A stretch of 64,000 nt of DNA, taken from assembly GCF_902499125.1 (NCBI RefSeq), contig NZ_CABVPX010000026.1, positions 45,556 through 109,555 on the forward strand, in the 5' to 3' direction. Source of the stretch: Burkholderia arboris (GTDB lineage Bacteria > Pseudomonadota > Gammaproteobacteria > Burkholderiales > Burkholderiaceae). This document shows, piece after piece, positions 1 to 9,005 of the stretch (position 1 is the first letter of the stretch; the number at the start of each line of letters is the position of its first letter). The notes beneath the pieces are model-generated. The model saw only the letters and a list, made by a program, of their open reading frames with translations. It searched no databases and had not been told where the DNA came from. Made by a program: the position numbers and the translations under genes.

Positions 1-105
1 GTCGGGATGTGCATGTTCAAGGATGGCCGCGTCTGCGAGGAGTGGGCGCTGTACCGCGACGACCGCTGCGTCGGCGGTGTCGCGCCGAAGCGCGTGTCGA
101 ACTGA
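1..105 (+). CDS. DUF333-family protein, C-terminal fragment
   Basis: Reading frame 1 is open from the window edge to the TGA at 103-105 and encodes the last 34 residues of a gene that begins outside the window. The fragment has the Cys-x-Glu-Glu-Trp-Ala pattern (CEEWALYRDDRC) typical of DUF333 proteins, small usually secreted or lipoprotein-like proteins of unknown function. No start, signal peptide or upstream context can be seen, so only the family assignment is offered. Confidence 0.6.
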   Translation, partial: VGMCMFKDGRVCEEWALYRDDRCVGGVAPKRVSN

Positions 106-192
106 CCGGGCCCGGCCGATCGCGCCCCGGATCGGCCACCGGCGTGGCCCGCAGCCGGCGTGTCCGTAAGCATCTTGTTATACTCGGCGCCG

Positions 193-236
193 CCCGGGGA
201 CGACCCCGGGTCATTCGTTTCAACGGGGACGGCCCC
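193..236 (+). ncRNA. Guanidine-II (mini-ykkC) riboswitch
   Basis: Two GC-rich hairpins lie in tandem. The first pairs CCCGGGG (193-199) with CCCCGGG (204-210) around the loop ACGA. The second pairs GGGG (225-228) with CCCC (233-236) around the loop ACGG. Two stems with ACGR tetraloops and a short linker (14 nt here) are the defining features of the mini-ykkC motif, a known guanidinium-sensing riboswitch. The second hairpin ends 9 nt before a CGGAG ribosome binding site, and the gene controlled is the sugE/gdx exporter starting at 259, a classic target of this RNA class. Ligand binding probably stabilises a loop-loop contact that frees the ribosome binding site. Confidence 0.88.
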
Positions 237-258
237 ATCCGATACGGAGTACGTCGAG

Positions 259-579
259 ATGGCGTGGGTATGGTTGTTGATCGCCGGTTTGCTGGAAGTG
301 GCCTGGGCGGCCGGCTTGAAATCGTCGGATGGCTTCACGAAGCTCGGTCCGTCGGTATTTACGATCGTGACGGCGCTGGCCAGCTTCGGGCTGCTCGCGG
401 TGGCGATGCGCCAGTTGCCGCTCGGCACCGCGTACGCGGTGTGGACGGGCATCGGCGCGGTCGGCGCGTTCGTGTTCGGCATCGTGATGATGGGCGAGGC
501 GCTGACCGCCGCGCGCGTCGCGAGCGCCGCGCTGATCGTCGCAGGGCTGATCGGCCTCAAGCTGTCGTCGGCCGCCTGA
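259..579 (+). CDS. sugE: Guanidinium exporter SugE/Gdx (SMR family)
   Basis: The 106-residue protein has the length and four-helix pattern of the small multidrug resistance family. Glu13 in the first helix (AGLLEVAWAAGLK) matches the essential substrate/proton-coupling glutamate, and the segment GTAYAVWTGIGAVGA is the SugE signature. SugE/Gdx proteins form antiparallel dimers in the inner membrane and export guanidinium in exchange for protons. The ATG at 259 is chosen because it gives the family-length protein and follows CGGAG; the longer frame upstream would run through the riboswitch. The guanidine-II riboswitch in front supports guanidinium export rather than general quaternary-ammonium resistance. 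Confidence 0.93.
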   Translation: MAWVWLLIAGLLEVAWAAGLKSSDGFTKLGPSVFTIVTALASFGLLAVAMRQLPLGTAYAVWTGIGAVGAFVFGIVMMGEALTAARVASAALIVAGLIGLKLSSAA

Positions 580-597
580 CGCCGGCATCCGGGTATC

Positions 598-630
598 GGC
601 ATCCCGGGCGCGCATGCGCCCCCGGGTGCC
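598..630 (+). terminator. Stem-loop after sugE, possible terminator
   Basis: GGCA plus CCCGGG (598-608, one bulged T) pairs with CCCGGGTGCC (621-630) around a 12-nt loop just downstream of the sugE stop. There is no U-tract after the stem, so intrinsic termination is uncertain. Confidence 0.3.
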
Positions 631-807
631 GCACCGCGGAATTGCGCCGGTCACCCGGATAGCCTGTCTATAATGGAACGCATTCGGGCCTGAATACCGT
701 CGTGCTTCTCGCGGCACACGGTGCCGGTCGCCACGCGCCGCGCGGCCGGTCTGTCCGACCCGATCCGGTCAATCGGCAAAACGCACGGAAAGTGCAAGGA
801 GAGGGCG

Positions 808-1425
808 ATGATCGAAGCCATTTCGCTCGGCGCGGGGCTCGCGTGGGCGAGCGGGCTGCGCCTGTACCTGACGGTGCTGATCGCCGGCGTGCTCGCGCGG
901 GTCGGCTGGCTCCATCTGCCCGATACGCTGGCCGTCCTGATGTCGCCGTGGGTCATCGGCGCGGCGGCCGTGCTCACCCTCACCGAATTCCTGGCCGACA
1001 AGATCCCCGCGTTCGACTCGCTGTGGGATGCCGTGCATACCTTCATCCGCATTCCGGCCGGCGCCGTACTGGCAGCCGGTGCACTCGGCCATGCCGATCC
1101 GACCGTGCTCGCGGTCGCGGGGCTCGCCGGCGGCTCGTTGGCCGGCGCCGCGCACGTCGCGAAGGCCGGTACGCGCGCCTTGATCAACCTGTCTCCCGAA
1201 CCGATTTCGAACTGGGTCGCGTCGTCGACCGAGGACGGCCTCGTGGTCGGCGGGCTTGTCCTCGCATTCTTCGTTCCGCTCGCGTTCCTCGTACTGCTCG
1301 CCGCGTTCATCGCCGCGTCGGCGTGGGCGCTGCCGCGCCTGTGGCGCGGCGTGTCGGGCGGTTTTCGCGGGATGGCGAACCACATGGTGTCGCGGCTCAA
1401 TTCGATCGGAGGGAAGCGCGATTGA
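808..1425 (+). CDS. DUF4126 family membrane protein
   Basis: This 205-residue hydrophobic protein matches the DUF4126 family by overall pattern (AISLGAGLAWASGLRLYLTV near the N terminus and several predicted helices). Its function is unknown. The ATG at 808 follows an AAGGAGAG ribosome binding site at 796-803. A TATAAT-like -10 box lies at 669-674, without a clear -35 partner. The TGA stop overlaps the TTG start of the next gene, so the two are translationally coupled and probably act together. Confidence 0.75.
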   Translation: MIEAISLGAGLAWASGLRLYLTVLIAGVLARVGWLHLPDTLAVLMSPWVIGAAAVLTLTEFLADKIPAFDSLWDAVHTFIRIPAGAVLAAGALGHADPTVLAVAGLAGGSLAGAAHVAKAGTRALINLSPEPISNWVASSTEDGLVVGGLVLAFFVPLAFLVLLAAFIAASAWALPRLWRGVSGGFRGMANHMVSRLNSIGGKRD

Positions 1426-4037
1426 AGGGGCCGCAACACGCGGCGCAGCCGCCGGCCGGACAATCCGGCCATGACGGGCGCGCGCAGGCCGGCCGCTTCG
1501 GCCTGCGCGACCTGATCCGCCAGGCTGTCCGGATGACCGCACGCGACTGGCGCGCGGGCGAGTTGACGCTGCTCGTCCTCGCGCTGGTGCTCGCGGTCGC
1601 GGCGCTCACGAGCGTCGGTTTTCTCGCCGACCGGCTGCGTCAGGGGCTCGAACGCGATGCGCGCCAGATGCTCGGCGCCGATTTCGTCGTGCGCGCCGAT
1701 CGCCCCGTCGATCCATCGTTCGGCCGGCAGGCCCAGGCGCTCGGCCTGCGTACCGCGACGACCGCCATTTTCCCCAGCATGATCGCGGCCGCCGCGGGCG
1801 GGCAGGCAGCCGATGCCGCACCGTCGCGTCTTGCGGCCGTGAAGGCCGTGTCGCCCGGCTATCCGCTGCGCGGTGCGGTGGACATCGTGCCGGCCGGCGC
1901 CACCGTCGCGCAGAAGGCCGCGGCAATTCCCGCGCCCGGCACCGTGTGGGCCGACCCCGCGCTGCTGGATGCGCTACACCTGAAGGCGGGCGATACGGTG
2001 CGCGTCGGGTTACGCACGTTCACGGTCGCCGCGTCGATTTCCCGCGAGCTCGATCGCGGCTTTTCGTTCGTCAATTTTTCGCCGCGGCTGATGATGCGCG
2101 CGGACGACCTCGCTGCGACGGGGCTCACCGGTTATGGCAGCCGCGTCACCTACCGGCTGCTGGTCGCCGGCGACGCACCGGCCGTCGCGCGTTTCGAAGC
2201 GTTTGCGCATGCACGCGTCGACGGCGGGAAACTGCGCGGCGTCGGGCTGGAGTCGTTGCAGGAAGGCCAGCCGCAGGTGCGGCAGACGCTGGATCGCGCA
2301 CGCCATTTCCTGACGCTCGTCGCGCTGCTGACCGCGCTGCTCGCGGCGGTCGCGATTGCGATGGCCGCGCAACGCTACATGCGGCGCCATCTCGACGGCT
2401 GCGCGACGATGCGCTGCCTCGGCGTGAGCCGCCGCACGCTCGGCGCGCTGTTTGCACTCGAATTCGCCGGGATCGGCATCGTATCGGGCGCGGCGGGCGC
2501 GGTGCTCGGCTACGGCGGCCACTGGGCGTTGCTGGCCGCACTCGGCAGCCTGATCGACGTCGCGCTGCCGCCGCCCACGCTGTGGCCGGCGCTGATCGGC
2601 ATGGGCGCCGCGCTCGTGCTGCTGCTCGGCTTCGCGCTGCCGCCGCTCGTGCCGCTCACGCGCGTGCCGCCGGTGCGTGTGCTGCGACGCGAGTGGGGCG
2701 ATGCGTCGCGCACCGCGTGGGCTGCGTATGCGATCGGCGTCGTGCTGTTCGCGGGGCTGCTGATCGTCGCGGCCGGCAACCTGAAGCTTGGCCTGATCGT
2801 CGCGGGCGGCTTCGCCGGCGCGCTGGTCGGCTTTGCGCTGATCGCGCGGCTCGTACTGTTCGCGGCCGCCCGTGCGGTACGCAACGCGCGTGTGGCCGCC
2901 GGCGTCGGCTGGCGCTACGCGCTCGCGTCGCTGCACCGGCGCGGCACGGCCAGCGCGCTGCAGATCACCGCGCTGGCGCTCGGCCTGATGTGCCTGCTGC
3001 TGATCGCGATCACGCGCAACGATCTCGTCGCGGGCTGGCGGCAGTCGACGCCGCCCGACGCACCGAACCAGTTCCTGATCGACATCCAGCCCGACCAGCG
3101 CGACGACGTTGCCGCCTATCTGGCCGCGCACGGCGTGCGCGACGCGGTGCCCGCGCCGATGGTGCGCGGCCGCCTCGTCGCGATCAACGGCAAGCCGGTG
3201 AATCCGGATGCGTATCCGTCCGAGGAGGCGCGCCGGCTCGTCGACCGCGAGTTCAACCTGTCGTATACGACCGAATTGCCGTCCGACAACCGGATCGTCG
3301 AAGGCGACTGGTTCGGCACCGCGGCCACGCCGCAGATCTCGATCGAGGCCGGCCTCGCGAAGACGCTGAACGTGAAGCCGGGCGACACGTTGCGCTTCGA
3401 CGTGACGGGGCTGACGGTCGATGCGCCGGTCACGAGCGTGCGCAAGCTCGACTGGGGCTCGTTCCGCGTCAATTTCTTCGTGCTGATGCCGCCGCCGGTG
3501 CTGAAGGATTTCCCGGCCGTCTACCTGACGAGCTTCCATTTGCCTGCATCGAATGCCGCGCTGCTCGATCCGCTGATCGCGCGCTATCCGAACCTGACCG
3601 CCATCGACGTCGCGCCGATCCTCGCGCAATTGCAGCGGATGATGTTGCAGGTGGTCGGCGCGGTGCAGTTCCTGTTCGCGTTCACGCTCGCGGCCGGCGT
3701 GCTCGTGCTGTACACGGCGCTCGCCGGCTCGCGCGACGAGCGCGTACGCGAGGCCGCGCTGCTGCGCGCGCTCGGCGCGTCGCGCGCGCAGGTCAATGCG
3801 GTGCAGCGCGCGGAATTCGTCGTGGTCGGCGCGCTGGCCGGCGTGCTCGCATCGGCGGGCGCGATCGCGGTCGGCTGGGTGCTTGCGTCGCGCGTATTCG
3901 ACTTCCAGCTTGCCGTCGATCCGTGGCTCGTGCCGGCCGGCATCGCGGCCGGCGTTGCCTGCGCCGGTGCGGCCGGCTGGCTGAGCCTGCATAATGTGTT
4001 GCGGCGCCCCGCGCTGCAGTCGCTGCGCGACGCATGA
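1422..4037 (+). CDS. FtsX-like ABC transporter permease (YbbP type)
   Basis: About 871 residues in the MacB/FtsX superfamily arrangement. There is one helix near the N terminus (after MTARDWRAGELTLLVLAL), a large periplasmic part, an FtsX permease domain around residues 280-430, a second periplasmic part, and a C-terminal FtsX domain around 740-865. This matches YbbP-type permeases, thought to move hydrophobic molecules in the inner membrane with a separate ATPase. The TTG start at 1422 follows GGAGGGA at 1408-1414 and overlaps the previous stop; an internal ATG at 1533 is the alternative. No ATP-binding gene lies next to it, which is unusual because YbbA-type ATPases normally accompany this permease. 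Confidence 0.8.
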   Translation: MKGPQHAAQPPAGQSGHDGRAQAGRFGLRDLIRQAVRMTARDWRAGELTLLVLALVLAVAALTSVGFLADRLRQGLERDARQMLGADFVVRADRPVDPSFGRQAQALGLRTATTAIFPSMIAAAAGGQAADAAPSRLAAVKAVSPGYPLRGAVDIVPAGATVAQKAAAIPAPGTVWADPALLDALHLKAGDTVRVGLRTFTVAASISRELDRGFSFVNFSPRLMMRADDLAATGLTGYGSRVTYRLLVAGDAPAVARFEAFAHARVDGGKLRGVGLESLQEGQPQVRQTLDRARHFLTLVALLTALLAAVAIAMAAQRYMRRHLDGCATMRCLGVSRRTLGALFALEFAGIGIVSGAAGAVLGYGGHWALLAALGSLIDVALPPPTLWPALIGMGAALVLLLGFALPPLVPLTRVPPVRVLRREWGDASRTAWAAYAIGVVLFAGLLIVAAGNLKLGLIVAGGFAGALVGFALIARLVLFAAARAVRNARVAAGVGWRYALASLHRRGTASALQITALALGLMCLLLIAITRNDLVAGWRQSTPPDAPNQFLIDIQPDQRDDVAAYLAAHGVRDAVPAPMVRGRLVAINGKPVNPDAYPSEEARRLVDREFNLSYTTELPSDNRIVEGDWFGTAATPQISIEAGLAKTLNVKPGDTLRFDVTGLTVDAPVTSVRKLDWGSFRVNFFVLMPPPVLKDFPAVYLTSFHLPASNAALLDPLIARYPNLTAIDVAPILAQLQRMMLQVVGAVQFLFAFTLAAGVLVLYTALAGSRDERVREAALLRALGASRAQVNAVQRAEFVVVGALAGVLASAGAIAVGWVLASRVFDFQLAVDPWLVPAGIAAGVACAGAAGWLSLHNVLRRPALQSLRDA

Positions 4038-4080
4038 GCGTCGCCGGCGGCCCCGACGATCCTGTTTTCCGACTATCCGT

Positions 4081-4491
4081 ATGACCGATGTGAATGACGA
4101 TGCGCCGTCCCAGCCGACGGCGTTCGAGCTCGTGGGCGGCGAAGCCCGCGTGCGCGAAATGGTGGACCGCTTCTACGACCTGATGGACCTCGAGCCCGAG
4201 TTCGCGGAGATTCGCGCGCTGCATCCGCAGTCGCTCGACGGCTCGCGCGACAAGCTGTTCTGGTTCTTGTGCGGCTGGCTTGGCGGCCCCGACCACTACA
4301 TCAGCCGGTTCGGCCATCCGCGGCTGCGCGCGCGGCACCTGCCGTTCCCGATCGCGTCGGTCGAGCGCGACCAGTGGCTGCGCTGCATGGCGTGGGCGAT
4401 GGAGGATGTCGGGTTGCCCGAGCCGCTGCGCGAGCGGCTGATGCATTCGTTCTACGACACGGCCGACTGGATGCGCAACCGGCCCGGTTGA
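4081..4491 (+). CDS. Group II truncated haemoglobin
   Basis: A 136-residue 2-on-2 globin. Visible haem-pocket residues are Tyr32 (B10 position, in RFYDLMD), the proximal His86 (in RARHLPF) and Trp99 (G8 position, in RDQWLRC); the Tyr/Trp pair marks group II. These cytoplasmic proteins bind oxygen and are linked to nitric oxide or peroxide chemistry. The gene starts 43 nt after the permease gene in the same direction, with no obvious promoter between them. Confidence 0.88.
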   Translation: MTDVNDDAPSQPTAFELVGGEARVREMVDRFYDLMDLEPEFAEIRALHPQSLDGSRDKLFWFLCGWLGGPDHYISRFGHPRLRARHLPFPIASVERDQWLRCMAWAMEDVGLPEPLRERLMHSFYDTADWMRNRPG

Positions 4492-4596
4492 TCGACCGGT
4501 ACGCCGCTGCCCGTACGCGGGACGATCTGCGTCTGGGCGCGCGTGCAGCCCGGCGCGACACTGGCCGTTTTCCCCAATCGATACGAGGCTCGCCCG

Positions 4597-5328
4597 ATGA
4601 CGACACAAGCGCTGTTTCGCGAAGACGCGTACCTCACGCAATGCGACGCGGTCGTCCAGGCCGTCGGCGAAGACGGCATCCGGCTCGACCGCACGGTGTT
4701 CTATCCGCTCGGCGGCGGCCAGGCCGGCGACACCGGCACGCTGACGCTGCCCGACGGCAGCACGATCGCGATCGCCGATACGCGCAAGGCGAAGTTCGAC
4801 GGCGCGACGCCCGACGACGCCGTGCACGTGCCGGCGCCGGGGCAGGAAGCGAGCGTCGCGACGCTCGCGCCCGGCACGCGGGTGGTCGCGGAGATCGACT
4901 GGCTGCGCCGCTACCGGCACATGCGCCTGCACACGGCCGCGCACCTGATGTGCGCGGTGCTGCCGTACGCGGTCGACGGCTGCAGCGTGACGGCCGACTA
5001 CGTGCGGCTGGATTTCGCGACGTCCGATTCGATCGACCGCGACGACGTCGAGCGGCGTCTCGCCGGCCTGGTCGGCGGCGCGCATCCGGTCACGACCGAA
5101 TGGATTACCGACGACGAGATGGCCGAGCGGCCCGAACTCGTGCGCACGATGAGCGTGAAGCCGCCGATGGGCCTCGGCCGCGTGCGGCTGTTGCGCATCG
5201 AAAGCGTCGACCTGCAGCCGTGCGGCGGCACGCATGTGCGCAACACGTCCGAAATCGGCGGGCTGCGGGTCGCGAAACTGGAAAAGAAGAGTGCGCGTAC
5301 ACGGCGCCTCGTACTGGAGTTTGCATGA
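4597..5328 (+). CDS. AlaX-type alanyl-tRNA editing protein
   Basis: This 243-residue protein has the free-standing editing-domain architecture related to AlaRS/ThrRS. The HxxxH zinc motif is HTAAH (residues 112-116) and the second zinc motif is CGGTH (Cys209, His213). Such proteins hydrolyse Ser or Gly mischarged onto tRNA-Ala in trans. There is no synthetase domain. The stop overlaps the following DUF924 start (ATGA), indicating translational coupling. Confidence 0.85.
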   Translation: MTTQALFREDAYLTQCDAVVQAVGEDGIRLDRTVFYPLGGGQAGDTGTLTLPDGSTIAIADTRKAKFDGATPDDAVHVPAPGQEASVATLAPGTRVVAEIDWLRRYRHMRLHTAAHLMCAVLPYAVDGCSVTADYVRLDFATSDSIDRDDVERRLAGLVGGAHPVTTEWITDDEMAERPELVRTMSVKPPMGLGRVRLLRIESVDLQPCGGTHVRNTSEIGGLRVAKLEKKSARTRRLVLEFA

Positions 5329-5942
5329 CGATCGATACCGGGAAAACGGGCGCGGCAGCGCTCGATCCGCAAGCACGGGAGATTCTGGATTTCTGGTTCG
5401 GCGAGCCGGGTTCGGCCGAATTCGGGCAGGAACGCAAGGTGTGGTTCAACGGCGGCGCGGCGTTCGACGACGTGCTGCGCACGCGCTACGGCGCGCTGCT
5501 CGACGCTGCGTGCGACGGCGCGTGCGATCACTGGGCCGGGTCGCCGTCGGGTGCGCTGGCGTTGATCGTCGTGCTCGACCAGTTCTCGCGCAACATCCAT
5601 CGCGGCACGCCGCGCGCGTTTGCCGCCGATCCGAAGGCGCTGGCGCTCGCGCGCCGCGTCGTCGCGGCCGGCTGGGATGCGCAGTTGCCGGGCGGGCATC
5701 ACCGCGCGTTCGCGTATCTGCCGTTCGAGCACGATGAATCGGTCGAGAGCCAAAGTGAAGCCGTGCGCCTGTGCGCAGGCATTCGCGACGAGGCCGGGTG
5801 CGAGAGCTATCACCGCTTCGCGCTGCTGCACGCGGCCGTCGTCGAGCGCTTTGGACGATTTCCGCACCGGAACGCGATTCTCGGTCGTGCATCGACCGAC
5901 GAGGAAACCGCGTTTCTGCGCGAGCCCGGTTCGTCGTTCTGA
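5325..5942 (+). CDS. DUF924 family protein
   Basis: A 205-residue protein of the DUF924 family, recognised by the N-terminal ILDFWFG motif, LIVVLDQFSRNIHRGTPRAFA in the middle and AYLPFEHDES. The family has a helical, tetratricopeptide-like fold and no established biochemical role. The start ATG at 5325 overlaps the stop of the AlaX gene by 4 nt, so both are made from one message. The gene ends 158 nt before a convergent gene. Confidence 0.85.
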   Translation: MTIDTGKTGAAALDPQAREILDFWFGEPGSAEFGQERKVWFNGGAAFDDVLRTRYGALLDAACDGACDHWAGSPSGALALIVVLDQFSRNIHRGTPRAFAADPKALALARRVVAAGWDAQLPGGHHRAFAYLPFEHDESVESQSEAVRLCAGIRDEAGCESYHRFALLHAAVVERFGRFPHRNAILGRASTDEETAFLREPGSSF

Positions 5943-6072
5943 CGATTCGGGCAGTGGTCTAAAGAGGGGAGCGAACCCGCGGATTGACGCGGGTGCCTCA
6001 AGGACGGGTATCGCGCAAGGGTTGCGCACCGGTCGGACGGGAGCGGGCTACCGCGGCGAAAGTCGAAGGCAA

Positions 6073-6099
6073 GCAGGACGGCGCATCGCGCCGTCCTGC
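6073..6099. terminator. Symmetric stem-loop between convergent genes
   Basis: GCAGGACGGCGC (73-84 of this line block, 6073-6084) pairs perfectly over 12 bp with 6088-6099 around a 3-nt loop. It sits between the ends of the DUF924 gene (+) and the GT39 gene (-). Neither strand has a U-tract, so it may act as a bidirectional roadblock or RNA 3'-end stabiliser rather than a textbook terminator. Confidence 0.45.
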
Positions 6100-6100
6100 G

Positions 6101-7993
6101 TCACTGCAGGTGCTGTTCGGGCGTACGCACGTACACGCGCAGCAGTTCCTCGTTGTCGCCGGGGCGGGCGCCCGTCCAGAACAGTTTCCATTCGCTGCCG
6201 GGCGCCGGATCGACGGCCCGCACACCCTGGACGATCATCCACGTGCAGCGCGTCGACTTTGCGTCGTCGATCGGCGTGTGCTGGATGCCGGAGAAGTAGT
6301 ACAGCATCGGCGCTTCCGATTCGCCGAGCCCGTGCAGGCTCGCCATGCAATCGCCGTCGTTCCATTCGAGTGCGAGATGCGCGTTCAGGTCGTCGAACAC
6401 CGAACGATAGCTCTTCGCGACGTCGAGCCACGGCAGCAGCAGCGTATAGACGAGGCCCCATGCGACGAGCGCGCCGGCGCCCCACGACAGCGCGCCGCGC
6501 CACATGCCCGTCGTGCGCAACTTCGGCAGCAGCGTCAGCCAGCCGACGGTCAGCGCGAGCGCGCCGATCACGAGCGCGGGCTGGATCGGCATCGTCCAGT
6601 CGAGCGGCAGCCAGCGGCCGAGCCACGCGAGATCCGCACGCGACGCGGCCGGATCGGCCATGACGGCCCAGATCGCCCACGCGAGTGCGACGGTCGTGCC
6701 GAACAGCACGCGGCTGAAGTAATCCCACGCGAGATGCAGCCGGCGCGGCAGGCGTTCGATCGCCTGCGCGGCGACCAGCGCGAGCGGCGCGAAGAACGGC
6801 AGGATGTAGAGCTGGCGCGACGTCGCGGACACTTGCAGCACCACGAGCCCGATGCTGGTGAACAGTACGGGCAGCGCGATGCGCGGCGTGCGCCAGTCGC
6901 GCCATGCGCCGCGGGCCAGCGCGACGATCGCGAGCGGTGCGACCGGGAAGCCGACGAGCAGGAACGCGCGCAGGATGAAGAACGGCTTGTCGTTTTCCGC
7001 GCCCAGTTCGGGAACGGAGAACCCGAAGAAGCGGCCGACGTTGTTATCCCAGAACCACGTCATGAACAGCGGTTCGGAGCGCAGGAACAGCGCGGTCGGC
7101 CAGATCAGCGCGAACGGCGCGAACACGAGCGCGGCGATGCCGAGGCTGCGTGCGAACGAGCGCGTGCGGCAGGCCGGGTAGAGCAGCAGGGTGCAGACGA
7201 GCGTGGCCGCGAACACGAGCGGGACGAACAACCCCTTTGTCATCAGCGCGATGCCGACGCCCGCGCCGAAGATCGGCGCGGCCCAGCGGGCCGACGGGCG
7301 TACCGGCAGCCCGTGCCGCATCTGCTGCGCGCGCGCGACCTGCTGCATCACGAGTTCGAGCAGCCCGCAGAACCCCATCGCCGTGCCCGCGAACAACGCG
7401 ACGTCCGTCATCATGTCGTGCACGTGCTTGATGACGACGAGCGTGCCTGCGCTCAGCACGACCGGCCCGATCACGCGCAGGTCGAACCAGGAGTCCGCGC
7501 GGCTGGCCACGCGCGCCGCGCGCGCGATGCAGCCGAATGCGAGCGCGGCGAACAGCGCGCTCGCGAGCCGCGCCGCGTCGTGCAGCGGCATCACGCGCTG
7601 CAGCAGCCAGGCGAGGCTGGTCGCGACCCACGCATAAAGCGGCGGCTTTTCCATGAACGGCAGGCCGGCATTGGTCGGCACGACGAAGTCGCCGGTCTCG
7701 AGCATGTGCTGGATGATGCCGAACGTGTAGGTTTCGTCCTGTTTCCACGGATCGTGGCCGAGCACGCCCGGCAGCGTATACGCACACACCAGCGCAGCGA
7801 CGAACAGCCAGGCCCGCCAGCCGAGCAGGAGCGAGCGGTCGCGCGCGGTGCTGGCGGAGGTGGTCGAGGCCACGACGGGCGTGCCGGCGGCGTCGAGCGT
7901 CGCGGTGACGTCGGTGTCGGCGGTCGAGCGGGTGTGCGCGGCCGAGGCGGGCACGGGCGTGCGTCGCCGGCTGGGCGCTGCGGTTCCAGGCAT
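6101..7993 (-). CDS. ArnT-like GT39/GT83 membrane glycosyltransferase
   Basis: A 630-residue polytopic membrane protein. A disordered N terminus of about 55 residues is followed by a first helix and then HDPWKQDETYTFGI, the acidic first-loop motif of ArnT/PMT-type transferases, and PFMEKPPLYAW in the next part. Such enzymes use undecaprenyl- or dolichyl-phosphate-linked sugars, ArnT itself adding 4-amino-arabinose to lipid A. No arn genes are nearby, so the sugar and acceptor are unknown. The ATG at 7993 gives the longest clean start. About 230 nt of non-coding DNA precede it. Confidence 0.78.
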   Translation of the reverse strand: MPGTAAPSRRRTPVPASAAHTRSTADTDVTATLDAAGTPVVASTTSASTARDRSLLLGWRAWLFVAALVCAYTLPGVLGHDPWKQDETYTFGIIQHMLETGDFVVPTNAGLPFMEKPPLYAWVATSLAWLLQRVMPLHDAARLASALFAALAFGCIARAARVASRADSWFDLRVIGPVVLSAGTLVVIKHVHDMMTDVALFAGTAMGFCGLLELVMQQVARAQQMRHGLPVRPSARWAAPIFGAGVGIALMTKGLFVPLVFAATLVCTLLLYPACRTRSFARSLGIAALVFAPFALIWPTALFLRSEPLFMTWFWDNNVGRFFGFSVPELGAENDKPFFILRAFLLVGFPVAPLAIVALARGAWRDWRTPRIALPVLFTSIGLVVLQVSATSRQLYILPFFAPLALVAAQAIERLPRRLHLAWDYFSRVLFGTTVALAWAIWAVMADPAASRADLAWLGRWLPLDWTMPIQPALVIGALALTVGWLTLLPKLRTTGMWRGALSWGAGALVAWGLVYTLLLPWLDVAKSYRSVFDDLNAHLALEWNDGDCMASLHGLGESEAPMLYYFSGIQHTPIDDAKSTRCTWMIVQGVRAVDPAPGSEWKLFWTGARPGDNEELLRVYVRTPEQHLQ

Positions 7994-8221
7994 GGAAAAG
8001 ATCTCGGGTCGAGTCGAGGTGGTCCGGCGACATGGGTCGGACCATTAAGGGCCGCATCAAGGCGGCAAAGAACAGACGTTTATGACGCCTGTCTGACTGG
8101 TCGCTAGTAGAGCACGGAACTATTACGGATGTTTACTGAAACCGTCACGAAATTGTGGAGATTTGTGGTGCCGTGACGACAGATTGTTTTCCGCGGCGAA
8201 TTTGTTGCGCCGTGCGTCAGG

Positions 8222-8983
8222 TTAGCGGCCGCCGCCGACGTCGAGCAGGGCGCCCGTCGTGTAGGACGCCGCGTCGCCGAGCAGCCAGACGATCGCCTCG
8301 GCGATCTCCTGCGCGTCGCCGGCGCGGCCGAGCGGCGTTTGCGCGCCGAGGCGGGCCGCGCGGCCCGGCTGGCCGCCGCTCGCGTGAATTTCGGTCTCGA
8401 TCAGTCCGGGGCGCACCGCGTTGACGCGCACGCCGTGCGGGCCGAGTTCCTTCGCAAGACCGATCGTCAACGAGTCGACCGCACCTTTCGACCCCGCGTA
8501 GTCGACGTACTCGTTCGGCGAACCGAGCCGGGACGCGATCGACGACACGTTGACGATCGCGCCGCCGTGGCCGCCGCGGTCGGTGGACAGCCGGCGTGCG
8601 GCTTCGCGTGCGCACAGATACGCGCCGAGCACGTTGGTGTCGAACATCCGGCGCAGCCGGTCGACCGGCATCTCGGCGAGCGGCAGCGACGGCGCGACGA
8701 TACCCGCATTGTTGACGAGCGCGTCGAGACGGCCGAACTCGGCGGCAACGGTATCGAACATCGCGACGACGTCCGCCTCGTTCGCGACATCGCCCGCGAC
8801 GATGCACGCGCGGCCGCCCGCGTCGCGGACGGCTTGCGCGGTCAGTTCGGCCGCTGCCGCGTCGCGCGCATAGTTGATGCCGACGTCCCAGCCGCGTTCG
8901 GCCGCGAGCACGGCGGTCGCGCGGCCGATGCCGCGACTTGCGCCGGTGATGAGGACTGCCTTGCGATCGGACGGTGCGGTCAT
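8222..8983 (-). CDS. SDR family NAD(P)-dependent oxidoreductase
   Basis: A 253-residue classical short-chain dehydrogenase. It shows the TGASRGIG nucleotide-binding motif near residue 13, the NNAG motif, a catalytic Ser in VNVSSIASR and the YxxxK pair in VDYAGSKGA, with the C terminus ending TGALLDVGGGR. The fold and chemistry are clear but the substrate is not. It lies 22 nt downstream of the LOG-family gene and probably ends a TetR-LOG-SDR operon. Confidence 0.88.
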   Translation of the reverse strand: MTAPSDRKAVLITGASRGIGRATAVLAAERGWDVGINYARDAAAAELTAQAVRDAGGRACIVAGDVANEADVVAMFDTVAAEFGRLDALVNNAGIVAPSLPLAEMPVDRLRRMFDTNVLGAYLCAREAARRLSTDRGGHGGAIVNVSSIASRLGSPNEYVDYAGSKGAVDSLTIGLAKELGPHGVRVNAVRPGLIETEIHASGGQPGRAARLGAQTPLGRAGDAQEIAEAIVWLLGDAASYTTGALLDVGGGR

Positions 8984-9005
8984 GGTGCGCGGGTTCGGGT
9001 GACGG

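Noticed and set aside
2010..3992. Very long minus-strand ORFs opposite the permease and other genes
   Set aside because: They are Arg/His-rich mirrors of high-GC coding sequence with no recognisable domains and no ribosome binding sites; the plus-strand gene explains the region.
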